DNA of 64,000 nt from Zunongwangia atlantica 22II14-10F7 (GCF_002094855.1 NZ_ARYN01000012.1:62001-126000), one strand, 5' to 3'. Numbered from the stretch's first letter, positions 8,832 to 18,897 are shown. The notes: generated by a model from the sequence alone, not told the origin. Made by a program: numbers and translations.

Positions 8832-9821
8832 ATGAAAGTAGCAGTTGTTGGCGCTACCGGAATGGTAGGGCAGGTTATGTTAAAAGTACTAGCCGAAAGA
8901 GATTTTCCTATAACCGAATTATTACCGGTTGCATCTGAAAAATCTGTTGGAAAGAAGGTAACCTATAAGGATAAAGAATATACGATTATTAGCCTTGCTG
9001 ATGCTGTTGCTGCCAAACCAGAAATCGCTATTTTTTCTGCGGGTGGAGATACTTCTTTAGAGTGGGCTCCAAAATTTGCTGAGAACGGAACTACAGTTGT
9101 AGACAATTCTTCAGCATGGAGAATGGATCCTACCAAAAAACTGGTAATCCCAGAAATTAACGCTTCAGAATTAACAAAAGAAGATAAGATTATCGCTAAT
9201 CCTAACTGTTCTACGATTCAGTTATTAATGGCTTTAAAACCACTTCACGATAAATACACTATTAAGCGTGCAGTAGTTTCTACTTACCAGTCGATCACCG
9301 GTACTGGCGTAAAAGCAGTACAGCAATTAGAAAACGAATACGAAAACAAAGAAGGTGAAATGGCCTATCCTTATCCAATTCATCGTAATGCTTTACCGCA
9401 TTGTGATGTTTTTCAGGATAATGGATATACCAAAGAAGAAATGAAACTGACTAACGAAACTAAAAAGATCTTAGGAGACGATTCAGTTTCAGTAACCGCT
9501 ACAGCAATTCGTATTCCTGTTGTTGGTGGACACAGTGAATCTGTAAACTTGGAGTTTGTAAATGATTTTGAAGAAAGCGATGTTCGTAAACTTTTAAATG
9601 ATTTCCCAGGTGTTACCGTTCAGGATAATCCAGATACTAATACATACCCAATGCCAATTTATGCTGAAGGTAAAAATGATGTGTTTGTAGGTAGAATTCG
9701 TCGTGATTACTCACAACCAAATTCACTAAACCTTTGGGTGGTAGCAGATAACTTAAGAAAAGGAGCTGCAACTAATGCTGTCCAAATCGCAGAATACTTA
9801 ATGGAAAACAAACTAGTTTAA
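8832..9821 (+). CDS. asd: Aspartate-semialdehyde dehydrogenase
   Basis: Asd reduces aspartyl phosphate to aspartate semialdehyde with NADPH, feeding lysine/diaminopimelate, threonine and methionine synthesis. The 329-residue protein has the nucleotide-binding GATGMVGQ at residues 7-14, the SAGGDTS loop, the active-site cysteine in NPNCSTIQ (about residue 129) and the catalytic histidine in VVGGHSESV (about 236). Length is normal. It is a single-gene unit, flanked by the mscL terminator upstream and its own terminator at 9848-9880. Confidence 0.97.
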   Translation: MKVAVVGATGMVGQVMLKVLAERDFPITELLPVASEKSVGKKVTYKDKEYTIISLADAVAAKPEIAIFSAGGDTSLEWAPKFAENGTTVVDNSSAWRMDPTKKLVIPEINASELTKEDKIIANPNCSTIQLLMALKPLHDKYTIKRAVVSTYQSITGTGVKAVQQLENEYENKEGEMAYPYPIHRNALPHCDVFQDNGYTKEEMKLTNETKKILGDDSVSVTATAIRIPVVGGHSESVNLEFVNDFEESDVRKLLNDFPGVTVQDNPDTNTYPMPIYAEGKNDVFVGRIRRDYSQPNSLNLWVVADNLRKGAATNAVQIAEYLMENKLV

Positions 9822-9847
9822 GTTTATTTTCCTTTCAAAATATATTT

Positions 9848-9880
9848 ACGAGGTTGTTGTTTTCAGCAACCTCGTTTTTT
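9848..9880 (+). terminator. Rho-independent terminator after asd
   Basis: ACGAGGTTG (9848-9856) pairs perfectly with CAACCTCGT (9867-9875), followed by six T residues. It lies 27 bp after the asd stop. An in-frame TTG at 9854 that would lengthen the next gene lies inside this stem, which argues against that start. Confidence 0.88.
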
Positions 9881-9916
9881 ATTTATAAATTTAAGCTCTC
9901 CTTAAAACCTCACACG

Positions 9917-12085
9917 ATGAAAAAAATGATCATAGGAGTCTTTACCCTTGCCGCGCTGGCTTCCTGTAAAGATTCTGAAGAAACAAAAAAAGAAAAAGAA
10001 ACTGCTTTGAATTTAAACTATCCCGAAACCAAAAAGGTAGATACCATAACCGATTATTTTGGTACTAAAGTTAAAGATCCTTATCGCTGGCTAGAAGACG
10101 ACCGCAGTGCTGAAACCGAAGAATGGGTAAAGGCTGAAAACAAAGTTACTTTTGGATATTTAGATAAGATCCCATTTAAGGAAGACTTAAAAAAACGTCT
10201 TTCTGAAATATGGAATTACGAGAAAATCGGCGCTCCTTACAAAGAAGGAGATTATACTTATTTCTCAAAAAATGACGGCTTACAAAACCAATATGTGATC
10301 TATCGCCGTAAAAATGAAAATGACGAACCTGAAGTTTTTCTTGATCCAAATAAATTTAGCGAAGACGGAACCACTTCTTTAAGCGGATTAAGTTTTTCTG
10401 AAAACGGAAAAATGGCTGCTTATAGTATTTCTGAAGGTGGTAGCGATTGGAGAAAAGTGATCGTTTTAGATGCTGAAACCAAAGAAGTTGCTGAAGATAC
10501 CCTTATTGATATCAAATTCAGTGGTATTTCCTGGAAAGGCAACGAAGGTTTCTATTATTCTAGCTACGAAAAACCTGAAGGAAGCCAGCTTTCAGCAAAA
10601 ACAGATCAACACCGTCTATTCTATCACAAAATTGGGACACCGCAATCTGAAGATAAAATGATCTTTGGTGGTACACCAGAACAAAAACATCGATATGTGG
10701 GTGGTAGTGTAAGTGAAGACAATAAATATTTGTTTATCTCTGCCCGAAATTCGACGTCTGGAGGGAAACTTTTTATGATGGATCTTAGCAAAAATAATCC
10801 TGAATTAAAGACTATTATCGGCAACGAAGACACTGATACTTATGTGATCGAAAACGAAGGAAGCAAACTTTATATCGTTACTAATCTTGATGCCCCAAAC
10901 CAACGAATTGTAACCGTAGATGCTGCAAACCCATCTCCAGAAAACTGGAAAGATTTTATCCCAGAAACCGAAAATGTACTTAGCCCATCTACCGGTGGTG
11001 GTTATTTCTTTACAGAATATATGGTAGATGCTGTTTCGCAGGTAAAACAATACGATTACAACGGGAAACTGGTTCGTGAGATCGAATTACCTGGATTAGG
11101 CTCAGCCGGTGGTTTTGGCGCTAAAAAAGATGCTGATACTCTGTATTATTCGTTTACAAATTACGTGACTCCGGGTACTATTTATAAGTATGATATTAAA
11201 GAAGGAACTTCAGAGGTTTACAACAAACCAAATATTAACTTTAACCCAGATGATTACGAAAGTCGACAGGTTTTCTATAAATCTAAAGATGGCACAAAAA
11301 TCCCTATGATCATCACGGCTAAAAAAGGAGTAGAGCTTGATGGTAAAAACCCAACGATCTTATACGGTTACGGCGGATTCAATGTAAGCTTAACGCCTTC
11401 TTTTAGCACCGCAAACGCTGTTTGGTTAGAACAGGGTGGAGTTTACGCCGTTCCAAACCTACGTGGTGGTGGTGAGTATGGTCGCGAGTGGCATGATGCG
11501 GGTACTAAAATGCAAAAGCAAAATGTATTTGATGATTTTATCGCTGCAGCCGAATATCTAATTGAAAATAAATATACCTCTAAAGATTATTTAGCAATTA
11601 GAGGTGGTTCTAATGGTGGGTTATTAGTTGGAGCAACAATGACGCAACGACCAGATCTTATGAAGGTAGCTTTGCCTGCTGTAGGCGTTATGGACATGTT
11701 ACGTTACCACACTTTTACAGCCGGAGCAGGTTGGGCGTACGACTACGGAACTTCTGAGGACAGTAAAGAGATGTTTAACTATATCTATGATTATTCGCCG
11801 GTTCACAATGTAAAAGAAGGAACCGAATATCCTGCAACTTTGGTAACCACGGGAGATCACGATGATCGTGTGGTGCCTGCACATTCTTTTAAGTTCGCAG
11901 CTGAATTACAGGAAAAACAAGCCGGCGATGCACCTGTGCTTATTAGAATTGAAACCAAAGCCGGTCACGGTGCCGGGAAACCAACCAGCATGATCATTGA
12001 AGAATATGCTGATATTTTTGGTTTCACTTTATACAATATGGGCTTTGACAAGCTCCCAAGTGAAAATACAGAATTGAAGGATTAG
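9917..12085 (+). CDS. Prolyl oligopeptidase family lipoprotein (S9A)
   Basis: A serine peptidase that cuts short peptides after proline, here predicted to be a lipoprotein of the cell envelope. From the ATG at 9917 it has 722 residues: a signal peptide ending in ALASC (Cys17), a seven-bladed propeller (about 95-430) and an alpha/beta-hydrolase domain. The nucleophile is Ser565 in GGSNGG, the acid lies in the DHDDRVV loop (about 647-653) and the histidine is His684 in GHG. I chose 9917 over the in-frame TTG at 9854, because that one lies inside the asd terminator and would bury the signal peptide. The cysteine is followed by KDSEE, a possible surface-export signal. Confidence 0.95.
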   Translation: MKKMIIGVFTLAALASCKDSEETKKEKETALNLNYPETKKVDTITDYFGTKVKDPYRWLEDDRSAETEEWVKAENKVTFGYLDKIPFKEDLKKRLSEIWNYEKIGAPYKEGDYTYFSKNDGLQNQYVIYRRKNENDEPEVFLDPNKFSEDGTTSLSGLSFSENGKMAAYSISEGGSDWRKVIVLDAETKEVAEDTLIDIKFSGISWKGNEGFYYSSYEKPEGSQLSAKTDQHRLFYHKIGTPQSEDKMIFGGTPEQKHRYVGGSVSEDNKYLFISARNSTSGGKLFMMDLSKNNPELKTIIGNEDTDTYVIENEGSKLYIVTNLDAPNQRIVTVDAANPSPENWKDFIPETENVLSPSTGGGYFFTEYMVDAVSQVKQYDYNGKLVREIELPGLGSAGGFGAKKDADTLYYSFTNYVTPGTIYKYDIKEGTSEVYNKPNINFNPDDYESRQVFYKSKDGTKIPMIITAKKGVELDGKNPTILYGYGGFNVSLTPSFSTANAVWLEQGGVYAVPNLRGGGEYGREWHDAGTKMQKQNVFDDFIAAAEYLIENKYTSKDYLAIRGGSNGGLLVGATMTQRPDLMKVALPAVGVMDMLRYHTFTAGAGWAYDYGTSEDSKEMFNYIYDYSPVHNVKEGTEYPATLVTTGDHDDRVVPAHSFKFAAELQEKQAGDAPVLIRIETKAGHGAGKPTSMIIEEYADIFGFTLYNMGFDKLPSENTELKD

Positions 12086-12108
12086 ATTATTGAATCCCAA
12101 TAAAGCAA

Positions 12109-12198
12109 GTCATCCTGAACTTGATTCAGGATCTCATCATGCTTTTAAAATTCAATATGGGATTCTGTGCCTCCCCATAGCTATCGGGACGGAATGAC
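12109..12198. repeat. REP-like intergenic element
   Basis: About 90 bp bounded by GTCAT (12109-12113) and ATGAC (12194-12198). It contains a hairpin with ATCCTGAA (12112-12119) and TTCAGGAT (12125-12132), then a partial copy of the CCCGATAGCTATCGGG palindrome around 12174-12188. It resembles the elements at 49986-50027 and 50055-50096. It fills the space between the S9 peptidase stop and its terminator. Confidence 0.65.
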
Positions 12199-12242
12199 AA
12201 AAATCTTACTTGCCCAAAAAGCAATAAGAATTAAAAAAATAT

Positions 12243-12284
12243 CCCGCCTGGTTTTAAAATTCAATAAAATCTGGCGGGTTTTTT
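12243..12284 (+). terminator. Rho-independent terminator after the S9 peptidase
   Basis: CCCGCC (12243-12248) pairs with GGCGGG (12273-12278), followed by six T residues. The loop is long (24 nt) and AT-rich with internal pairing. Confidence 0.65.
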
Positions 12285-12339
12285 ATTTCCCAAAATTTCA
12301 AATTTGGGTATCTTCAGCCTTCCTAAAACAACACCAATT

Positions 12340-13314
12340 ATGCTGAAGTTAGAAAACGTATCCTTTGCTTACGAGAATGGAGAACAGGTTTTAGACAATA
12401 TCAATTTAACCGCAAAGCGAGGTGAAAATATCTCAATTATTGGGGAAAGTGGCTGCGGAAAAAGTACGTTACTTCAGCTTATTTATGGCTTACTGCATAC
12501 CGATGGGAAAATCTTTTGGGGAGAAGAAGAATTACTTGGGCCGAAATTCAATTTGGTGCCCGGTGAAGATTTTATAAAATATCTGGCGCAGGATTTCGAC
12601 CTGATGCTTCCGCTAAGTGTTGCCGATAATGTGGGGAAATATCTTAGTAATATGTATCCCGTAAAGAAGAAAAAACGTATTCAAGAATTACTGGAAGTGG
12701 TAGAAATGGAAGATATGGCCGATAAAAAAACCAAACTTTTAAGCGGTGGCCAACAGCAGCGTGTAGCACTTGCCCGCGCACTCGCTAAAGAACCAGAAAT
12801 GGTTTTACTAGATGAACCATTTAGCCACATTGACCACTTCAGAAAAAACAATCTTCGGCGCAAAGTTTTTAAATACCTGAAAGAACAAAATATTACCTGT
12901 ATTATTGCCACACACGATATTACCGACGCGCTTTCTTTTGCCGATACTACCATGGTTTTAAAAGATCATAAAATTTATGCAAAAGCAAGTCCTGAAGACT
13001 TATATAACAATCCGCCAAACAAATATGTTGCCTCATTGTTTGGCGATGTTAATGAAGTAATGCTAAAAGATATCGTTCAGGAAGAGACCTCTAGCAAAAA
13101 GATCATTCTTTATCCTGAAGAACTAAAAGTGAGCCGAAAATCACCAATTAAAGCTACCGTGATTGACTCCTATTTTAAAGGAAATAATTACTTAATTGAA
13201 GCCGAACTTAACGGAAAAACTGTTTTTGCTGAACATCGCTCGGCTATTCCCAGCGGTGCTCCCGTATATTTTGTGATCTCAAAACCACTAATCGAGAAGC
13301 GAAAAAAACAGTAA
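12340..13314 (+). CDS. ABC transporter ATP-binding protein with C-terminal TOBE-like domain, no adjacent permease
   Basis: A 324-residue ATPase, starting at the ATG at 12340; an in-frame TTG at 12304 would add 12 residues with no family support. It has Walker A GESGCGKST (about 35-43), a Q-loop (AQDFDLM), signature SGGQQQRVALARAL and Walker B VLLDEPFSHIDH. About 100 residues beyond the ATPase core look like the TOBE domain of PotA/FbpC/MalK-type importers. No permease or binding protein is adjacent, so its partner and substrate are unknown. Terminators or strand changes isolate it on both sides. A dispersed repeat begins at its stop codon. Confidence 0.88.
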   Translation: MLKLENVSFAYENGEQVLDNINLTAKRGENISIIGESGCGKSTLLQLIYGLLHTDGKIFWGEEELLGPKFNLVPGEDFIKYLAQDFDLMLPLSVADNVGKYLSNMYPVKKKKRIQELLEVVEMEDMADKKTKLLSGGQQQRVALARALAKEPEMVLLDEPFSHIDHFRKNNLRRKVFKYLKEQNITCIIATHDITDALSFADTTMVLKDHKIYAKASPEDLYNNPPNKYVASLFGDVNEVMLKDIVQEETSSKKIILYPEELKVSRKSPIKATVIDSYFKGNNYLIEAELNGKTVFAEHRSAIPSGAPVYFVISKPLIEKRKKQ

Positions 13315-13353
13315 ACTCCTCGGGGTATCATACCCTTTGACGGAGCCAATAAA
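13311..13353. repeat. Dispersed 43/44-nt repeat, copy A
   Basis: Begins at the stop codon of the ABC ATPase. It matches 56322-56365 with four substitutions and one indel. The core holds the inverted repeat GGGTATCATACCC and ends with GCCAATAAA. Confidence 0.7.
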
Positions 13354-13375
13354 CCTAAGTCACTTATCAAATAAA

Positions 13376-13825
13376 TTACTCTACACTGGTAATTGTGTTT
13401 CTAATTCCATTAAATTCGAATTCTTCTCCATCAGTTTTCCCCATAAGCAAGCGGGCTACAGGGGAATTTCCTCCCACTGCATAGAAAGTTTCATTGTTGT
13501 AATCCATTTTACCCGCAGGAATACTTATAAAGTAATTTGAAGCTGAAGTCTTTACAAGACAGCCTAATTGTATACGTTTAGAAGATTCCCTGTTTTTGGC
13601 CAGTTTTAGCGTATCTTTTTGTTGTTTAAATTCTTTTAATTGATTGGATAATTTGTTCCATTCCTCACTCATCATTTCTCGGCCGGTCTCGTATTTATCG
13701 CCGGCACTGTTTTTTCCTTCGCTTTCCATATCTTCTTCAAGATCCTTAAGCGATTTTACAATACGCTGAATTCGAGATTCTACATATTCTTCGCACATTG
13801 TGTACAAATGGTCTTTTGTCGTCAA
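13376..13825 (-). CDS. GreA/GreB-family transcription factor-like protein
   Basis: A 149-residue protein with an N-terminal helical hairpin (about 10-80, charged, coiled-coil-like) and a C-terminal FKBP-like Gre domain recognised by SPVARLLMGKTDGEEFEFNG. Gre factors stimulate transcript cleavage by paused RNA polymerase; whether this shorter-tip variant does so is unknown. The only start that keeps the conserved KDHLY lead is TTG at 13825. An ATG at 13798 would remove nine residues, and I prefer the longer form. It is followed by mtgA upstream on the same strand, with an 10-bp gap. Confidence 0.82.
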   Translation of the reverse strand: MTTKDHLYTMCEEYVESRIQRIVKSLKDLEEDMESEGKNSAGDKYETGREMMSEEWNKLSNQLKEFKQQKDTLKLAKNRESSKRIQLGCLVKTSASNYFISIPAGKMDYNNETFYAVGGNSPVARLLMGKTDGEEFEFNGIRNTITSVE

Positions 13826-13835
13826 AATCTAGGTT

Positions 13836-14528
13836 TTATTCTTTTACTTTTCTTGGTTTATCTAAATCAAATTCTCCGTAATATTTCATTTGCTGGGTGA
13901 TCCAGTTTTTTCTTCCGCTTATATAATTACTGGCAGGATTAGCCCTATATTCTCGCGGATTTGGTAAAATTGCAGCAATCGCCGCAGCTTCATTAGGGTT
14001 TAAATTCGCAGCTTCTTTCCCGAACCAGCTTTTTGCAGCAGCCTGTGCCCCATAAACACCTTTGCCCATTTCAATACTATTTAAATAGACTTCCAGGATG
14101 CGTTCTTTGCTCCATAAAAGTTCTATTAAAAAGGTAAAATAAGCTTCTAGACCCTTACGCACATAATTTCTGCCGGGCCATAAAAAAGCATTTTTAGCAG
14201 TTTGCTGCGAAATGGTACTGGCACCACGAACTCGCTTGCCCTTTTTATTGTTTTCTATTGCCTTTTGAATGGCTTCGATATCAAAACCGCTATGTGATTC
14301 AAAATTCTGATCTTCGCTACAAATCACAGCAAGTTGCAGATTTTTCGAAATTTCTTCGATAGGTACCCAATCATGTTTTATTTCTTCATCCGGATGCTCG
14401 AAATATCGAATTGCCATTAAAGGCGTAAATGGTAACGGAATCCATTTAAAAATAAGCACCAGAAAAAAACTAATTAGAAAAAACCACCCTATAAGTTTCG
14501 CTATAAATCGAAGTATCTTTTTTATCAT
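13836..14528 (-). CDS. mtgA: Monofunctional biosynthetic peptidoglycan transglycosylase
   Basis: MtgA polymerises lipid II into glycan strands at the inner membrane. The 230-residue protein has one N-terminal membrane helix (about 12-32) and a GT51 domain. The catalytic glutamate is in ICSEDQNFESHSG (about residues 69-81). Further GT51 motifs are GASTISQQ (about 102-109), LELLWSKERILEVYLN and GVYGAQAAAKSWFGK. Length is typical. Its start overlaps the preceding oxidoreductase gene by 4 bp (ATGA), so the two are translationally coupled. Confidence 0.96.
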   Translation of the reverse strand: MIKKILRFIAKLIGWFFLISFFLVLIFKWIPLPFTPLMAIRYFEHPDEEIKHDWVPIEEISKNLQLAVICSEDQNFESHSGFDIEAIQKAIENNKKGKRVRGASTISQQTAKNAFLWPGRNYVRKGLEAYFTFLIELLWSKERILEVYLNSIEMGKGVYGAQAAAKSWFGKEAANLNPNEAAAIAAILPNPREYRANPASNYISGRKNWITQQMKYYGEFDLDKPRKVKE

Positions 14529-15640
14529 TCGCTAATTTTTGCCAGTTCTTTTCCTACTAAACTTCCTATGGCGATTCCCATTCCGCCTAATTTTACACCG
14601 TAAAAAACATTAGCCGATAATCGACCAATTTCAGGTTTTTTATTTTTGCCCATTCCCATAATCCCGCTCCATCGCTGGTCGATCTCGAATTCCTGATTAG
14701 GCAAAATCGTTGTTTTCAACAGCTCTTCTAATTTCTGCTGAATGAGTTCTGTTTGCCCAAATTGGATGGTTTCTTCTCCTATCATATCCAGGTTTCTTCC
14801 TCCGCCTAAAAGAATTCTATTATTAATATTTCTGAAATAATAAAATCCCTTATCTAAATGAAACGTCCCCTTAATCTGAAGATTTTCTATGGGTTTTGTC
14901 ACCAAAACCTGAGCTCTTGCTGGTTTTACTTCACTAATCCCAAATTCGGAAGCAAAACCATTTGTAGCGATAAATAACTTTCTACACTCCACCTCGAAAT
15001 TCGATGTTTTAACGATCACTTTATTGCCCAAATCTTCAAAATTTTGGACGGCAATATTATTCAAAATTCGGATACCTTTTTTATAAATTTTTCGCAATAA
15101 TTCACTCATCATCTTCCCGGTATCGATCTGTGATTCAAACGGACTAAATATTTGATTTTCTATAGTGTTTTTAAATCCGAATTTATTTTCAGAAAGCATA
15201 AAACAGTCGGTTTCAAAAACTTCTTGAAGCAATTGATTAATATTGGGCATTTCAGCAACACATTTTTCAAAGAGGGCTTTGTCTTTTTCTAAAAATATCT
15301 CGTAACCGCCGTGATTCTTAAATCCTATTTCTTCATCGCCCAAATTCTTCCGAAGTAATTTTAATCCGTTTAATCTTTTCTGAATTAAAGCAACAACTTC
15401 TTCTTCTGGTAATGTTTTTAGATCCTCCAAGATCTCAGAAAGGCTTCCGAAACAGGCAAAACCGGCATTTTTTGTACTGGCTCCCTCTGGTAAAAGTCCT
15501 TTTTCAAGAATTAGAATATTTGAACCCGGATAATCTTTATGTAGCTGAAGCGCACAATTTAAACCTGTGATACCACTACCCACGATTACAAAATCTACAT
15601 CAGACAGCCAGCTTTTTTGCTCCCAATAAGAAAAATTCAT
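14525..15640 (-). CDS. FAD-dependent oxidoreductase, DAO family
   Basis: A 371-residue flavoprotein. The N-terminal dinucleotide fold is clear in DFVIVGSGITGLNCALQLH (GxGxxG at about 22-27) with an acidic ILEKG end of the second strand. The GASTKNAGFACFG stretch near residue 55 is typical of D-amino-acid oxidase-like enzymes that act on amines or amino acids. The C-terminus closes the FAD site (KLGGMGIAIGSLVGKELA). The substrate cannot be read from the sequence. It is the first gene of a three-gene minus-strand unit with mtgA and the Gre-like gene. The upstream terminator at 15757-15779 separates it from accC. Confidence 0.9.
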   Translation of the reverse strand: MNFSYWEQKSWLSDVDFVIVGSGITGLNCALQLHKDYPGSNILILEKGLLPEGASTKNAGFACFGSLSEILEDLKTLPEEEVVALIQKRLNGLKLLRKNLGDEEIGFKNHGGYEIFLEKDKALFEKCVAEMPNINQLLQEVFETDCFMLSENKFGFKNTIENQIFSPFESQIDTGKMMSELLRKIYKKGIRILNNIAVQNFEDLGNKVIVKTSNFEVECRKLFIATNGFASEFGISEVKPARAQVLVTKPIENLQIKGTFHLDKGFYYFRNINNRILLGGGRNLDMIGEETIQFGQTELIQQKLEELLKTTILPNQEFEIDQRWSGIMGMGKNKKPEIGRLSANVFYGVKLGGMGIAIGSLVGKELAKISE

Positions 15641-15756
15641 CCTAAAAATTTATAATCTTAAATTACATAAAGTTTTATAATTTGAGCAGCATTTAAAGGA
15701 AAGCGGACAAATTTTCTGAATAGATTAAGAAAATCCTTAAAATCTGGTCATAAAAA

Positions 15757-15779
15757 AAGCCTCGTAAAAAACGAGGCTT
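15757..15779 (-). terminator. Rho-independent terminator of the fabH-accB-accC unit
   Basis: AAGCCTCGT (15757-15765) pairs with ACGAGGCTT (15771-15779). Read on the minus strand, the stem is followed by a run of T residues. It lies 25 bp after the accC stop. Confidence 0.85.
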
Positions 15780-15803
15780 AATTTTATAGAAAATCGATAT
15801 TGA

Positions 15804-17153
15804 TTATTCTTCTGGTGCATTCATTTTAAAATCGTCCATAAATGCGGTGGTATAATTACCAGCAACATATCTTGGATCGTCCATCAACTGGCGGTGGAAA
15901 GGAATCGTAGTTTTAATTCCTTCGATAATAAATTCGTCTAAAGCACGCTTCATTTTATTGATCGCTTCTTCACGGGTTTGTGCAGTAGTGATCAATTTAG
16001 CGATCATCGAATCGTAGTGCGGCGGAATTATATATCCACTATACACATGCGTATCGATACGAACTCCGTGACCTCCCGGTGCATGAAGATTTTCAATTCT
16101 TCCCGGTGATGGTCTAAAGTTATTATAAGGATCTTCAGCATTAATACGACATTCGATAGAATGTAATTGTGGCTCGTAGTTTTTTCCTGAAATTGGCACT
16201 CCAGCTGCCACTAAAATTTGCTCACGAATAAGATCGTAATCGATAACCTGTTCTGTAATTGGGTGCTCTACCTGGATACGAGTATTCATTTCCATAAAAT
16301 AGAACTTACGGTGTTTATCCACTAAAAATTCTACCGTACCAGCACCTTCATATTTAATAAATTCTGCTGCTTTAACCGCGGCTTCTCCCATTTGCTTACG
16401 CAACTTTGGCGTCATGAATGGCGAAGGAGTTTCTTCGGTTAATTTTTGGTGACGACGTTGTACTGAACAGTCTCTTTCTGAAAGGTGACAGGCTTTACCT
16501 GTTTGATCACCAATTACCTGAATTTCGATATGGCGAGGCTCTTCGATAAGCTTTTCCATATACATCCCATCGTTACCAAAAGCGGCACCAGCTTCCTGAC
16601 GTGCAGAATCCCATGCTGCCTGAAGATTTTCTTCTTTCCATACAGCACGCATTCCTTTACCACCACCACCGGCGGTAGCTTTAAGCATTACAGGAAAACC
16701 TATTTCTTTTGCTAATTTTTGGCATTCTTCGAAATCTTCTAAGATCCCTTCAGACCCCGGAACACAAGGAACTCCTGCAGCTTTCATTGTAGCTTTAGCA
16801 GTAGCCTTATCCCCCATCTTGCTAATCATTTCTGCAGATGCACCGATAAATTTAATATCGTGTTCTTCACAAATCTTAGAGAATTTAGCATTTTCTGAAA
16901 GGAAACCGTATCCTGGGTGAATAGCATCGGCATTAGTTATTTCTGCAGCCGAAATTATATTTGAAATCTTTAAGTAAGATAAACTACTTTGAGGAGGACC
17001 TATACATACTGCTTCATCTGCAAATCTTACGTGAAGACTATCTGCATCTGCAGTAGAATAAACCGCTACCGTCTTTATCCCCATCTCTTTACAAGTACGG
17101 ATAATACGCATTGCGATCTCTCCCCTATTGGCAATTAATATTTTTTTAAACAT
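15804..17153 (-). CDS. accC: Acetyl-CoA carboxylase, biotin carboxylase subunit
   Basis: AccC carboxylates biotin on AccB with ATP and bicarbonate, the first step of fatty-acid synthesis. The 449-residue protein starts with [17 protein letters not shown], then has [10 protein letters not shown], the glycine-rich ATP-grasp loop GGGGKGMR (about 162-169), CSVQRRHQK and [10 protein letters not shown] near 290. Length is exactly that of the stand-alone subunit. It is the last gene of the cluster, 54 bp after accB. Confidence 0.97.
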   Translation of the reverse strand: MFKKILIANRGEIAMRIIRTCKEMGIKTVAVYSTADADSLHVRFADEAVCIGPPQSSLSYLKISNIISAAEITNADAIHPGYGFLSENAKFSKICEEHDIKFIGASAEMISKMGDKATAKATMKAAGVPCVPGSEGILEDFEECQKLAKEIGFPVMLKATAGGGGKGMRAVWKEENLQAAWDSARQEAGAAFGNDGMYMEKLIEEPRHIEIQVIGDQTGKACHLSERDCSVQRRHQKLTEETPSPFMTPKLRKQMGEAAVKAAEFIKYEGAGTVEFLVDKHRKFYFMEMNTRIQVEHPITEQVIDYDLIREQILVAAGVPISGKNYEPQLHSIECRINAEDPYNNFRPSPGRIENLHAPGGHGVRIDTHVYSGYIIPPHYDSMIAKLITTAQTREEAINKMKRALDEFIIEGIKTTIPFHRQLMDDPRYVAGNYTTAFMDDFKMNAPEE

Positions 17154-17207
17154 ACCTGTGGTTTTTATTTACAGGAATTAGCATCCCTGCACACTAATTG
17201 GCAAGAA

Positions 17208-17705
17208 TTAAGAAGGATCTACTAAGAATAAAGGCTGATCGAATTCTACCGGAGACGAATCGTCTACCAATACTTTTACGATTTTACCAGAAACTTCACT
17301 TTCTATTTCGTTGAATAGTTTCATAGCCTCTATCACACATAGAACATCTCCCTCTTTGATAGTATCACCAACCTCTGCAAAAACAGGTTTATCTGGTGAA
17401 GGCTTACGGTAAAAAGTTCCGATAATTGGAGATTTTACAGTAACATATTTAGAAGAATCTTCAGCTGGTTTAGCTTCTTCTTTAGGTGCAGCTTCTTGCG
17501 GTGCAGCAGGAGCAGTTGCCTGTTGTTGTACCGGCATTTGCGGTTGTACCTGTCCACCCATTGGCACATGTTGCACAACTGTGGTTTCTTTTTCGTCTGA
17601 GCCTGTTCTAATCGTAATTTTCACATCACCGGTTTCCAGTTTTACCTCACTGGCACCAGACTTGGCAACAAACTTTATTAAATTCTGAATTTCTTTTAAA
17701 TCCAT
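17208..17705 (-). CDS. accB: Acetyl-CoA carboxylase, biotin carboxyl carrier protein
   Basis: AccB carries biotin between the two acetyl-CoA carboxylase half-reactions. The 165-residue protein has an N-terminal helical segment, a flexible Gln/Pro/Ala-rich linker (about 45-85) and a C-terminal biotinyl domain with the biotin lysine in VIEAMKLFNEI (about residue 127). It lies 17 bp after fabH and 54 bp before accC. Confidence 0.97.
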   Translation of the reverse strand: MDLKEIQNLIKFVAKSGASEVKLETGDVKITIRTGSDEKETTVVQHVPMGGQVQPQMPVQQQATAPAAPQEAAPKEEAKPAEDSSKYVTVKSPIIGTFYRKPSPDKPVFAEVGDTIKEGDVLCVIEAMKLFNEIESEVSGKIVKVLVDDSSPVEFDQPLFLVDPS

Positions 17706-17722
17706 AATAATAAGGGTGTTAT

Positions 17723-18718
17723 TTAAGAATTATAAGCCCATTTAAGATACGTAGCTCCCCAAGTGAAACCACCTCCAAATGAAGCAAATATTAGATTATC
17801 TCCTTTTTTAAATTTCTTCTCGTAATCACTAAGCAACAATGGTAAGGTTGCAGAAGTTGTATTACCGTATCTTTCGATATTCATTAATACCTTTTCATCT
17901 TCTACTCCCATTCTACTCGCTGTAGCTCCAATAATTCTTTTATTGGCCTGGTGAGCAATTAACCAATCTACATCCTGGTTTGTTAAGTTATTACGCTCCA
18001 TAATCTGAGCACTTACACCAGACATATTGGAAACAGCATATTTAAATACTGTTTTCCCATCTTGTTTTACGTAATGAAGTTTTTTAGCTATAGTTTCTTC
18101 TGAAGGAGGTAAAAGAGAGCCTCCTGCTTCAATTCTTAAAGAATTTCTACCTATAGAATCGCTACGTAGAATTTCGTCTTGTAAACCGTAACCATCACTA
18201 TTTGGTTCCATTAATACCGCACCGGCACCGTCACCAAAAATAATACAGGTTGTTCTATCTGTATAATCAATGATTGAAGACATTTTATCTGCTCCAATTA
18301 CAAGTACTTTTTTATATCTACCAGACTCTATATATGCAGCACCAGTAGACATTGCATATAAAAATCCTGAACAAGCTGCTTGTAAATCGTAAGAAAAGGC
18401 ATTAACCGCACCAATCTCTGAAGCTACGTGAACTCCCGTTGCTGCAACCGGCATATCTGGTGTTGCAGAAGCAAGAATTACCATATCGATCTCTTTAGGA
18501 TCTAAGCCCGCTTTGTTAATAAGGTCTTTTGCTGCCTGAATCCCTAAGTATGAAGTTCCTTTGTTGGGATCTTTTAAAATTCTTCTCTCCTTAATTCCAG
18601 TTCTGGTAGTAATCCATTCATCATTGGTTTCTACCATCTCTTCCAACATCTTGTTGGTTAACACATCTTCTGGCACATAGCCACCTACAGCTGTTATGGC
18701 TGCTGTGATTTTATTCAT
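17723..18718 (-). CDS. fabH: 3-oxoacyl-ACP synthase III
   Basis: FabH condenses acetyl-CoA (or branched acyl-CoA) with malonyl-ACP to start fatty-acid chains. The catalytic triad is visible: Cys in DLQAACSGF (about residue 115), His in LIAHQANKRI (about 254) and Asn in RYGNTTSAT (about 284). I start at the ATG at 18718, giving 331 residues; an in-frame GTG at 18736 would add six residues without family support. It lies in the DUF177-rpmF-fabH-accB-accC arrangement, but a hairpin lies between rpmF and fabH. Confidence 0.96.
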   Translation of the reverse strand: MNKITAAITAVGGYVPEDVLTNKMLEEMVETNDEWITTRTGIKERRILKDPNKGTSYLGIQAAKDLINKAGLDPKEIDMVILASATPDMPVAATGVHVASEIGAVNAFSYDLQAACSGFLYAMSTGAAYIESGRYKKVLVIGADKMSSIIDYTDRTTCIIFGDGAGAVLMEPNSDGYGLQDEILRSDSIGRNSLRIEAGGSLLPPSEETIAKKLHYVKQDGKTVFKYAVSNMSGVSAQIMERNNLTNQDVDWLIAHQANKRIIGATASRMGVEDEKVLMNIERYGNTTSATLPLLLSDYEKKFKKGDNLIFASFGGGFTWGATYLKWAYNS

Positions 18719-18839
18719 AGAATTGAATTTATACACCTTGTTTGCAGCTGGTTAGTGTACAAACAATTTGAGAAATGTACTAAAATTTCTGTAAACAGGG
18801 GTGCAAATTAAGGTCTTTTTGGGACTTAATCAACTAAAA

Positions 18840-18867
18840 ACAAAAAACTCCCACGTTGTGAGAGTTT
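18840..18867 (-). terminator. Hairpin with T-run between rpmF and fabH
   Basis: AAACTC..CAC pairs with GTG.GAGTTT (18845-18867, one mismatch). On the minus strand the stem is followed by TTTTTTGTTTTT. It may terminate or attenuate transcription from rpmF into fabH. Confidence 0.5.
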
Positions 18868-18897
18868 CTATATATTTCTTTGAAGCCCTAATCAAAA

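Noticed and set aside
9854..9916. Longer start (TTG) for the S9 peptidase
   Set aside because: The TTG lies within the asd terminator stem, and the ATG at 9917 gives a proper lipoprotein signal peptide.
12304..12339. Longer start (TTG) for the orphan ABC ATPase
   Set aside because: The extra 12 residues have no family support; the ATG at 12340 gives the usual N-terminal strand.
18719..18736. GTG start six codons upstream in fabH
   Set aside because: The ATG at 18718 gives the usual 331-residue FabH.
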